Assembly (NCBI GenBank): GCA_023139715.1
Contig: JAGLNB010000130.1
Coordinates: forward strand, 1-6,952
DNA from: Planctomycetota bacterium
GTDB lineage: Bacteria; Planctomycetota; Phycisphaerae; Sedimentisphaerales; Anaerobacaceae
Direction of reading: 5' to 3'
DNA length: 6,952 bases
The position numbers and the translations under genes are program-made. The notes beneath the pieces are model-generated. The model was not told the DNA's origin and did not search any database. It was given only the letters and a program-made list of their open reading frames with translations. This document shows, piece by piece, positions 1 through 5,208 of the stretch; position 1 is the stretch's first letter, and the number at the start of each line of letters is the position of its first letter.

Positions 1-517
1 TGAAACGCTCTTTGACAATGTCAATTGTTTCTAACAGCTGCTTTAATCCCTCAAGGGCATAATAATGAGTTTGAACCGGAATTATAATATCGGAACTTGC
101 CACAAGGGCATTTAATGTAAGCAAGCTAAGAGATGGCGAGCAGTCAATAATACAAAAATCGTAATTGCCGCCGACAAATGCCAGCTGCTGGCTTAATGTA
201 TATTCTCTGCCTTGCAGCATTGTCAAATTGGAATCCACGCCGCTGAGCAGGACATTGCTCGGAGCTAAATCCAGTCCGTCAATTCGGCAGGGGATTATTA
301 TTTCAGAAATTGAAGTTTGATTATCGCACATGGCATCGTAAATGGTTTTCTCCATGTGTTCCGGCTCAAAACCAAGCCCTAAAGTTGTATGTCCCTGCGG
401 GTCAAGGTCAACTATTAAAACCTGTTTGCCAGCCATAGCTAGAGCGGAGGCGACATTTACAGCTGTGGTTGTTTTGCCGCAGCCGCCTTTCTGATTTGCT
501 ATAGCTATTGTTCTCAT
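1..517 (-). CDS. parA: ParA/Soj-family ATPase, C-terminus outside the window
   Basis: ATPase of the ParA/MinD superfamily, which acts as an ATP-dependent dimer that positions DNA or large complexes in the cytoplasm. An uninterrupted frame runs from ATG at 517 to the window edge, giving 172 residues with no stop, so the gene is partial. Visible motifs are the deviant Walker A KGGCGKTT (residues 10-17, with the signature first Lys), the switch-like VLIVDLDPQG (33-42), Walker B with CIIDCSPSL (122-130), and IIPVQTHYYALEGL (145-158), typical of Soj-type ParA. Cys replaces the commoner Val in Walker A, and DPQGHTT replaces DPQGNAT; both look tolerable. It starts 34 nt after the pilO stop, with only a weak SD-like GGA in that gap, so it could be translated from the pilMNO message. 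The family call is secure. Whether it serves chromosome partitioning (a parB would be expected nearby) or pilus positioning cannot be told here. Confidence 0.95.
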   Translation of the reverse strand, partial: MRTIAIANQKGGCGKTTTAVNVASALAMAGKQVLIVDLDPQGHTTLGLGFEPEHMEKTIYDAMCDNQTSISEIIIPCRIDGLDLAPSNVLLSGVDSNLTMLQGREYTLSQQLAFVGGNYDFCIIDCSPSLSLLTLNALVASSDIIIPVQTHYYALEGLKQLLETIDIVKERF

Positions 518-551
518 AATTTTGTATCCAATAATTTTTGTGCAGCAGGTG

Positions 552-1124
552 CTAACTGCAATGCGGCTTTCTTACAAAAACTGATAATTCCATCTCTATT
601 AGCGGCTGCGATTTATCATTGTCTTTCTGTGTTATTTTGAATTCATCTACAAAAATAATCGGACGATGCCGTTCAAGAGAATTCAGAAAAGCAGCACACT
701 GATTAAAACTGGCATTAAAACTTACGCTTATTTGAGTTTCATTTATGTAGTCATAGTCTTGCGATTGCGACTGCTGATATTTGTTTTTGAATTTAATTTT
801 GAATGAAGATGCCAGATTTTCAGTGGCGATTTTGCCTATGTCAAAAGTCAGATTAGCTGAGTCTTCAAAATCGATTACAAAATCTGTCAGTTTGCTGCGC
901 AACTGCTCAATTTGTCCGCTGAGCCGGTCTTTGTTGCTCTGTAGAGTAGCGCTTATGGCGTATTCATAATCTTCTTTTTGTTTGACAAGTCGGTTTTCGA
1001 TGGCCTTTTTCTGTTTTTTCTGCGGAGACAGCATAGTTGTGTAGCCGAACAGCAGTAGCACGAAGCCGCCGCACCATATCATAGCTATTGTAGTAATATA
1101 TTTTTTGAAAGCTGATTTTGTCAT
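552..1124 (-). CDS. pilO: PilO-like type IV pilus alignment-complex protein
   Basis: Inner-membrane protein that in type IV pili forms a heterodimer with PilN and transmits the motor state through the periplasm. From ATG 1124 it is 190 residues: a short basic tail, one membrane segment (about 11-31), a charged helical stretch likely to form a coiled coil (about 33-81), then an alpha/beta domain. The end of that domain (VSFNASFNQCAAFLNSLER, 134-152, then IIFVDEFKI) matches the PilO style of FL..LE followed by an I.V....I strand. The frame is also open to a GTG at 1166 inside pilN. I chose ATG 1124 because AGGAG lies 11 nt upstream, the gene then follows the pilN stop by 19 nt, and the GTG has no SD. 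It is the last pilus gene before parA, and no pilP follows. The call rests on gene order and topology as much as on sequence. Confidence 0.85.
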   Translation of the reverse strand: MTKSAFKKYITTIAMIWCGGFVLLLFGYTTMLSPQKKQKKAIENRLVKQKEDYEYAISATLQSNKDRLSGQIEQLRSKLTDFVIDFEDSANLTFDIGKIATENLASSFKIKFKNKYQQSQSQDYDYINETQISVSFNASFNQCAAFLNSLERHRPIIFVDEFKITQKDNDKSQPLIEMELSVFVRKPHCS

Positions 1125-1135
1125 TTTCCGCTTCG

Positions 1136-1140
1136 CTCCT
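1136..1140 (-). promoter_or_regulatory. Ribosome binding site deciding the pilO start
   Basis: AGGAG lies between the pilN stop codon and the ATG at 1124, with an 11-nt spacer. The only competing start, GTG at 1166, lies within pilN and has no purine-rich SD upstream. The site therefore favours the shorter 190-residue PilO over a 204-residue version. Confidence 0.6.
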
Positions 1141-1143
1141 GCG

Positions 1144-1800
1144 TTACAGTTCTGATTTGAAAACACAGTTTATTTCATAAAAAACAACATCTTTTTCCCT
1201 GTAATTTTCAACCTGCTGAGACACCTGCACAGTTTTAAGCTTTGAACCAAGATTTTCAGGCAGCATGAGTTGCTGGCGAAAATCACGCACTTCTTTGGCA
1301 CTGTCGTATTTGGCGTTGGCCATTATTTTCATATAAAGTGTTCGCATCGGAACCGAGACAGAAATCATTTCGTCGAAATTCTTTTTGCTCGGAACCTTTT
1401 TATTTACAAATTCCTGCTTGACCGAAAGTGCGGTCAATACAACTGAATTCGGCAGATTCTTTACAATCGTTTCAAGGACAGGCGACCACTGCATGTGGTT
1501 GGCAATGGCCAAAGAAACATCTGAAAGGCAGCCGTTTATAGTTTCTTTCTCATTTTCGAGCGACCTTTGCAGATTCACCGCTTCGGCTAATTTATTTGTA
1601 TTTGATTCACAATTTCTTATCTCATGAGTTTGCACAGAGATGATGATTGTAGTGCGGAGATAATAGCCGAACATAATTATTGCAATGAGCAGCGGGACGA
1701 TAAAAGCAATCGCCATGACAGCAATGCTCTCAGGCCGACTCTTTATCGGAATGCCCTGTCCCTTTAATAAATCTATTTTGAACATAGTTTGATTTTCCAT
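1144..1800 (-). CDS. pilN: PilN-like type IV pilus assembly protein
   Basis: Bitopic inner-membrane protein of the PilMNO alignment complex. Its short cytoplasmic tail is the PilM-binding element in characterised systems. The protein is 218 residues. FKIDLLKGQG at 7-16 corresponds to the conserved INLLP-type tail, with Asp in place of Asn and Lys in place of Pro. A strong membrane segment follows (about 27-47), then a polar helical region (about 56-95) and a periplasmic domain containing WSPVLETIVKNLPNSVVLTAL (104-124), a recurrent PilN pattern. The ATG at 1800 has AGGA 6 nt upstream, in the 11-nt gap after pilM; the Met at residue 6 is a weaker alternative. Its position between pilM and pilO supports the call. 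The cytoplasmic motif is a variant, but pairing with the neighbouring PilM is the natural reading. Confidence 0.9.
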   Translation of the reverse strand: MENQTMFKIDLLKGQGIPIKSRPESIAVMAIAFIVPLLIAIIMFGYYLRTTIIISVQTHEIRNCESNTNKLAEAVNLQRSLENEKETINGCLSDVSLAIANHMQWSPVLETIVKNLPNSVVLTALSVKQEFVNKKVPSKKNFDEMISVSVPMRTLYMKIMANAKYDSAKEVRDFRQQLMLPENLGSKLKTVQVSQQVENYREKDVVFYEINCVFKSEL

Positions 1801-1811
1801 TTTATGTCCTG

Positions 1812-2870
1812 TTAGATGCCCCTCATAGCAAGCCCGGCTGCAACCGCCAAAGCCGGCCCGTTTTCATTTAAAATTTCCGCAAGGTCTATTTGTTTTGCGG
1901 ATTCATCACACGCCATTTCATCAAAAGGATTCCAGAGCACCGCTGCTGTAGGAAGCTGCTCATTGAGTATTTCAACGAAACCTTCAACCAGTGCAAAGCC
2001 GCCACAAACAACTATTTCATCAATAACAGCCGACTGCTCCTGGGCAGTGTAATATCTTAGAGTTTCCGTAACACCCACAACGAGTTTGCGACAGGCATCT
2101 TCAAGCAGTTTCGGATTCGGTGCTTTATGCTTTATGTCTAGTTTTTCATAACCGGTTTCAGCTATGGCATATTCGCCGTGCTTGGCAATTTCTTTTATAA
2201 TATCTTGTCCGGCGTACGACAAATCGCGAACGAAAGGAAGGCCATTGTCACCCATAATCACCAGGTTCGTAAAAGAATTTCCAACGTTCAAAATAGCCGT
2301 TGTTTGTCCCTTCTGGAATTTGTTATGTCCACCGAAATAGTTTAAAAGAGCCAATCCGTCAACGTCCATCATAACTGTGCTAAGCGAAGTGTTTTTAACG
2401 AGACGTGTTTTTTTATCTATAATTTTATTTGTAGCTGCAACCATAACACCGCGAATGTTATTTTTGTCGTCGCTTGGCACCACCTGATAATCAACAACAC
2501 CTTCATCAACATTGAAAGGGCAGACCTGCTTGGCTTCCATTAGAGTTGCTCCAGCTATTTCATCATTTGCGAGAGCTGGGAATTTGAAACGGCGAACTGC
2601 AACTTCCGGCCCGCATACACTGCAAACCACAAACGGCGTTTGAATACCTGTAGCCAAAAGACAATCGCGAATGGCTTTGGCTGTGTTTATTTCATGATGA
2701 GCTTTTTCATTTTCAGCTGCCTCAATAATATCAACAATGCCAGCGGCACTGACAGTCCAATGCGAATTATTTTTGCTGAGCTGGACCATCTTTACCGAAG
2801 ACGTACCAATGTCGAGGCCAAAGACTTCATTGTGGTCGATTTGAAGCAACTTTTTCCAATTCAAAGCCAT
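1812..2870 (-). CDS. pilM: PilM, actin-like cytoplasmic pilus assembly ATPase
   Basis: Cytoplasmic actin/FtsA-fold protein that binds ATP and docks on the N-terminal tail of PilN beneath the membrane. From ATG 2870 it is 352 residues, normal for the family. Visible elements are the phosphate-1 loop FGLDIGTSSVKMVQL (17-31), MEAKQVCPFNVDEGVVDYQV (111-130), MDVDGLALLNYF (168-179), the phosphate-2 region AILNVGNSFTNLVI (192-205), the adenosine motif IVVCGGFALVEGF (286-298), and the C-terminal AVAAGLAMRG. The frame extends upstream to a GTG at 2882, but that has no SD. The ATG at 2870 gives the usual short N-terminus just before the DIG motif, though its SD (GTGAG) is modest. Oddity: the usual Asp of the second phosphate loop is Asn195. 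It heads pilMNO after a long gap, so it may have its own promoter. Confidence 0.95.
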   Translation of the reverse strand: MALNWKKLLQIDHNEVFGLDIGTSSVKMVQLSKNNSHWTVSAAGIVDIIEAAENEKAHHEINTAKAIRDCLLATGIQTPFVVCSVCGPEVAVRRFKFPALANDEIAGATLMEAKQVCPFNVDEGVVDYQVVPSDDKNNIRGVMVAATNKIIDKKTRLVKNTSLSTVMMDVDGLALLNYFGGHNKFQKGQTTAILNVGNSFTNLVIMGDNGLPFVRDLSYAGQDIIKEIAKHGEYAIAETGYEKLDIKHKAPNPKLLEDACRKLVVGVTETLRYYTAQEQSAVIDEIVVCGGFALVEGFVEILNEQLPTAAVLWNPFDEMACDESAKQIDLAEILNENGPALAVAAGLAMRGI

Positions 2871-3024
2871 TTTGTATCTCACATATTACAATAGTTTTTC
2901 GTTTAAACCTACTTCTTGCGGCATCTATGCGTATGTCGGCTTAAAAAAGGAGATGTTTAATCTTAAAATTATGATGTGCAGCAGCGAAATAGTGGTTGTG
3001 TGCTTTTATTGCATATAGCCCTAT

Positions 3025-3042
3025 AAAAAACAGGCAACTGTT
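3025..3042 (-). terminator. Weak candidate intrinsic terminator
   Basis: Read on the minus strand, AACAG-TTGC-CTGTT (3042 to 3029) forms a 5-bp stem, with one possible extra G-U pair, and runs directly into a six-T tract (3030-3025). It lies about 120 nt past the pilX-like stop and before pilM. The stem is short, so termination would probably be partial. Confidence 0.3.
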
Positions 3043-3084
3043 CGTTTAAGCGGCTTTTTGGAAACAGGAATAATTTATTGCGGG

Positions 3085-3111
3085 AAAAAATAGAAATGTT
3101 TTTGAAACATT
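3085..3111 (-). terminator. Second weak candidate terminator hairpin
   Basis: On the minus strand AATGTTT-CAA-AAACATT (3111 to 3095) is a perfect 7-bp inverted repeat with a 3-nt loop, followed by TCTATTTTTT. The stem is AT-rich and the T tract starts 4 nt late, so this is a poor intrinsic terminator. It sits 51 nt past the pilX-like stop, where the minor-pilin operon would be expected to end. Confidence 0.3.
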
Positions 3112-3161
3112 ATCGGGCTTTTTTGGGTGTTACAAACGTTGCATAGCTTACGATGAACTCA

Positions 3162-4058
3162 TTAAAATTCTGACCAGGACAGGACGGTTGGTTCGGGCGG
3201 GTCTGGAAATGTGAGCAAATTGCCGAAGGCAGCATCTATAGCGTCCTGGTCGAAGTTTATGTCCGCTGTTCCGGTAACAGTAGTATCCACACTGATATCG
3301 CCTTCTACAAATATCGAGCCGTTAATTTCTATGTTGCCGCTTATAAATAATTCTCCTATAACCCAAATTACCCCGTTAAATACACCGCCGGCCATATCTA
3401 AATCGCCGTTAACCACCATGATGCCGCTACCCACCCAGCTGCTGGTTTTTGTTATTTTGAACTGGTTGTTATCGTCAATCCAGGTGATTTGCTCAACAGG
3501 TGTTTCGTTGTGGGGAGGATTATTATAGTCATACGTAGCATAATTTCGCATTTCTGCTTTTGTTATGCCAAAGACATCTTCAAAGTTGGGAGTAGTGAAT
3601 TCCACTGTATTGCCGTCGACGACCGCAGCTCCTTTAATATCTAAATGGCCACTTGTCATCATAACGTTGGTTGCATTTGCTCCGATGGTAACTCTGACTT
3701 TTCGTGTTGTTGCATCAACAGTGCCGGTGGATTCAAGAGTCCATCTGTATGCAGAAATAGGTGTGATGGTTACGCTATAGTCGCCACTTCCAAGTGTTCC
3801 GGTGAGTGGATTTGTCGGCGGCATTACTGGCAAATAACTAATCGCCATATTCAATCCGGCCTCGGCAATCCAGAATGCCTGCGTTGATTTTGTTGCCTTG
3901 GCTGTCTCCATTGTATCCGTTCCGCTTTGACTAAGCAGTCCAACGCCAAGTATGCTAATAACCACAAATATTATGATTACAAAGCTAAGTATAAAGCCGC
4001 TTCTGTTCGCCGCCGCCTTTTTTTGAGGGCTTCTGCTGATATGGAATTGTGTTTTCAT
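3162..4058 (-). CDS. PilX/GspK-like minor pilin with long C-terminal beta domain
   Basis: Minor pilin-like protein of 298 residues, probably inserted in the inner membrane and incorporated at the fibre tip. A long basic tail precedes SGFILSFVIIIFVVISILGVG (20-40), a class III-like hydrophobic segment. Gly21-Phe22 could be the prepilin peptidase site, but position +5 is Phe26 rather than Glu, as in P. aeruginosa PilX and in GspK proteins. STQAFWIAEAGLNMAISYL (58-76) is the typical PilX follow-on helix. A small beta region ends in STGTVDATTRKVRVTI (110-125). NFEDVFGITKAEM (158-170) and a hydrophobic-glycine alternating stretch at 212-257 suggest stacked beta strands. The ATG at 4058 has AGGAA 7 nt upstream, inside the end of the preceding gene, and the intergenic gap is 3 nt. 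Family placement is good; PilX versus GspK is open. Confidence 0.8.
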   Translation of the reverse strand: MKTQFHISRSPQKKAAANRSGFILSFVIIIFVVISILGVGLLSQSGTDTMETAKATKSTQAFWIAEAGLNMAISYLPVMPPTNPLTGTLGSGDYSVTITPISAYRWTLESTGTVDATTRKVRVTIGANATNVMMTSGHLDIKGAAVVDGNTVEFTTPNFEDVFGITKAEMRNYATYDYNNPPHNETPVEQITWIDDNNQFKITKTSSWVGSGIMVVNGDLDMAGGVFNGVIWVIGELFISGNIEINGSIFVEGDISVDTTVTGTADINFDQDAIDAAFGNLLTFPDPPEPTVLSWSEF

Positions 4059-4061
4059 GAG

Positions 4062-4547
4062 TTAGTTCCTGAAAGCAGATACTACATTAGTCAATGTAAT
4101 TTCATTGCCGTTTGAGTCTTGCAGTTCCAGCACTATCGATATGCCTGCTCCCGTTGCCAGGTTTGTAACGGTAAAAGTTTTCAGACGACCGTTATCAACA
4201 ATAGCAAGCTCGTCCCCGCTAACATCGGTATCGGGATCATAAAGAAGACACGAGTTACTGACTCTAAATTCCGATGGCGGATTGGTCAGAATGGCCAGTT
4301 GTGTCGCTGTTTGTCCCGTAAGCGGAACAGTAACATTGCCTGCTGACGTTGCTCGTATAGATCGCGACAGTCGTGACATAGCAAGTGTTGCATCACGGTG
4401 TAATTCAAGAGTAACGATATTTTTGCTCCAACTTGAATTGGCATTGACCAGCGTAATTCCAGCTGTAATAGCCAACACGCAGGCGGCTGCCGCTGCAATC
4501 ATTAGTTCCACTATTGTAAAACCAGCGCTATGTTTTGCTTTGTTCAT
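4062..4547 (-). CDS. PilW/GspJ-like minor pilin
   Basis: Minor type IV pilin or pseudopilin of 161 residues. An 8-residue basic leader plus Gly9 is followed by FTIVELMIAAAAACVLA (10-26). Cleavage is expected between Gly9 and Phe10, and Glu14 is the +5 glutamate needed for methylation and register in the fibre. The amphipathic helix continues through LELHRDATLAMSRLSRSIR (47-65), a pattern typical of GspJ/PilW proteins, and the rest is a small beta-rich domain. It is shorter than most PilW proteins, which exceed 200 residues. It follows the PilV-like gene by 15 nt and precedes the PilX-like gene by 3 nt, so the three are surely co-transcribed and probably translationally coupled; its own SD is poor (GATAG). 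The order I-J-K-like (V-W-X-like) matches known minor-pilin operons and is the main support for the subtype. Confidence 0.82.
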   Translation of the reverse strand: MNKAKHSAGFTIVELMIAAAAACVLAITAGITLVNANSSWSKNIVTLELHRDATLAMSRLSRSIRATSAGNVTVPLTGQTATQLAILTNPPSEFRVSNSCLLYDPDTDVSGDELAIVDNGRLKTFTVTNLATGAGISIVLELQDSNGNEITLTNVVSAFRN

Positions 4548-4562
4548 TTTCTATCACAGAAT

Positions 4563-5021
4563 CTACGGGAAACAAAATGTATCAAGTGTTATTGTAGTAC
4601 TTATAGCTTCACGGTAGCCCGTATTCACTGTTATTCGGATATAGTCGTAGGAGTTGAAGCCCCCGTCAATATCCATATACCTGACGGTGGTTACAATTGG
4701 CAGGGTTTTACCATTTATAGTTTTCGTTTCGCTCGGGTCGCTGTCGGTTTTTGTCCAGCTTCCGATTTGTCCTGACAGGTAATGAATATCGTAATCATCA
4801 TTAACAGGCGTTATGTTACCATACTGCGATGCACGAATTTCTTCCAATCGGCTGTTGGCGGTTTCCAGAGCAACCCTTTTGTCGCCCTGGAAGATTAGTC
4901 CCACCTGACTGTGATAGATGAATGCTACACCGCCTATTGCTACGACTGTCAGGATAACGATGGCTATCAGCACTTCCACAAGCGTGAAGCCACAGGCGGT
5001 TTTTGGCCGTTTGACAGTCAT
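4563..5021 (-). CDS. PilV/GspI-like minor pilin
   Basis: Minor pilin or pseudopilin of 152 residues. The short leader MTVKRPKTACG ends at Gly11, followed by FTLVEVLIAIVILTVVAIGG (12-31). Gly11-Phe12 is a canonical prepilin peptidase site and Glu16 is the +5 glutamate. VEVLIAI rather than VELM is typical of the GspI/PilV branch. The helix continues to ALETANSRLEEIRASQYG (51-68), again like PilV/GspI, where the N.r.EEiRa block is common. The remainder is a beta domain ending near ITLDTFCFP. The ATG at 5021 has GGAGGG 9 nt upstream. It is the first gene of a three-gene minor-pilin run and is preceded by an unusually long, structured 187-nt leader that separates it from the major pilin. A GTG-started frame across 5082-4816 is an out-of-frame shadow. 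Confidence 0.87.
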   Translation of the reverse strand: MTVKRPKTACGFTLVEVLIAIVILTVVAIGGVAFIYHSQVGLIFQGDKRVALETANSRLEEIRASQYGNITPVNDDYDIHYLSGQIGSWTKTDSDPSETKTINGKTLPIVTTVRYMDIDGGFNSYDYIRITVNTGYREAISTTITLDTFCFP

Positions 5022-5030
5022 TATATTGTG

Positions 5031-5036
5031 CCCTCC
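5031..5036 (-). promoter_or_regulatory. Ribosome binding site of the PilV/GspI-like gene
   Basis: GGAGGG with a 9-nt spacer to the ATG at 5021. It supports that start and shows the gene has its own strong initiation signal despite being 187 nt after the major pilin. Confidence 0.6.
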
Positions 5037-5078
5037 ATTTTCTTACTTTTGCGTTTCGAGAGCGTATGAATTTACCAT

Positions 5079-5144
5079 TCACAAACCTTCTACATCTGCC
5101 TGCCGTATTACCTCCTCAACAGGCAGAGCTTTTACAGCGGACAT
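5079..5144 (-). CDS. Doubtful 21-codon small ORF in the leader
   Basis: ATG at 5144 to TGA at 5081-5079 encodes 21 residues starting MSAVKALPVEEVIRQADV, with a protein-like composition. The frame is open further upstream for 14 codons (without ATG). It is immediately followed in the same frame by an 11-codon ORF (ATG 5078 to TAA 5043), and this frame is also that of the PilV-like gene. No SD precedes ATG 5144, and the good SD at 5117-5110 lies inside this ORF. It could be a leader peptide, the decayed end of an older gene, or chance. I lean to chance or remnant. Confidence 0.15.
   Translation of the reverse strand: MSAVKALPVEEVIRQADVEGL
5095..5127 (-). promoter_or_regulatory. Hairpin displaying a Shine-Dalgarno sequence in its loop
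   Basis: On the minus strand TCTGCCTG (5127-5120) pairs perfectly with CAGGCAGA (5102-5095) over 8 bp. The 17-nt loop TTGAGGAGGTAATACGG contains GAGGAGGT (5117-5110), close to a full complement of the 16S rRNA 3' end. The last stem base is the A of an ATG (5095-5093) that is followed directly by TAG (5092-5090), 14 nt from the SD. No real gene starts within SD range. The PilV-like ATG is about 90 nt further on with its own SD. This looks like a ribosome standby or regulatory hairpin; function is inferred. Confidence 0.4.
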
Positions 5145-5176
5145 TATTACGCCGCTTGCTGAACCGCAAAAGTTAT

Positions 5177-5197
5177 ACTGATTGATTTATAATCAGT
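5177..5197 (-). repeat. Perfect 7-bp hairpin just after the major pilin stop
   Basis: ACTGATT-ATAAATC-AATCAGT on the minus strand begins 11 nt after the pilin stop codon (5211-5209). There is no T tract after it, only ATAACTTTT, so it is a poor intrinsic terminator. A hairpin here could protect the 3' end of an abundant pilin mRNA or attenuate read-through into the minor-pilin genes. Both roles are inferred. Confidence 0.4.
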
Positions 5198-5208
5198 TAA
5201 ATTACAGC

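Larger units (their letters stand above)
2871..3161. other. Intergenic spacer between pilX-like gene and pilM
   Basis: This 291-nt gap holds no convincing gene. On the minus strand it contains two AT-rich hairpins with T tracts (listed separately) and a stretch of about 150 nt before pilM where a promoter would be expected. The best sigma70-like pair I could find there is weak: TTGCCT, about 16 nt, TATGCA. A CATAAT hexamer and a TAATAT close to the start lack matching -35 boxes. A break between the minor-pilin operon and pilMNO is therefore plausible but not demonstrated. Confidence 0.5.
5022..5208 (-). promoter_or_regulatory. Structured intercistronic leader before minor-pilin operon
   Basis: These 187 nt between the major pilin and the PilV-like gene can fold, on the minus-strand RNA, into four successive local hairpins. 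H1 is ACTGATT/AATCAGT at 5197-5177. H2 is AGCGG/CCGCT at 5156-5136 with an 11-nt loop. H3 is TCTGCCTG/CAGGCAGA at 5127-5095. H4 is TGTGAAT/ATTCATA at 5083-5065, including one G-U pair. H3 and H4 are separated by only 11 nt. The true SD of the PilV-like gene (GGAGGG) lies downstream and unpaired in these models. I recognise no named riboswitch class. Plausible roles are lowering minor-pilin synthesis relative to the major pilin, RNA processing, or a ribosome standby region. Chance hairpins are common, so H3 is the strongest single element and the rest are supportive only. Confidence 0.4.

Noticed and set aside
1124..1166. GTG start at 1166 giving PilO an extra 14 residues that overlap pilN
   Set aside because: No SD at the GTG, whereas ATG 1124 has AGGAG upstream and lies just after the pilN stop.
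2870..2882. GTG start at 2882 giving PilM four extra residues
   Set aside because: No purine-rich site upstream; the ATG at 2870 gives the family-typical N-terminus.
2945..3020. Plus-strand AAGGAG followed by ATG codons (15-codon ORF from 2971)
   Set aside because: The SD abuts one ATG and is about 20 nt from the next; the peptide is tiny and Cys-rich, and no other plus-strand gene is present.
3211..3780. Plus-strand open frames opposite the PilX-like gene
   Set aside because: They mirror a long, well-supported minus-strand gene; their Ser/Thr/Pro-rich sequence is what antisense reading of this gene yields, and no SD was seen.
4119..4617. Plus-strand frames opposite the PilW- and PilV-like genes
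   Set aside because: Antisense shadows of genes that carry canonical prepilin signals; no domain and no start signal.
4816..5082. An 88-codon minus-strand frame starting at GTG 5082 and overlapping the PilV-like gene
   Set aside because: It is out of frame with a clear prepilin, has Arg/Cys/Ser-rich shadow composition, no SD at its GTG, and no recognisable domain.
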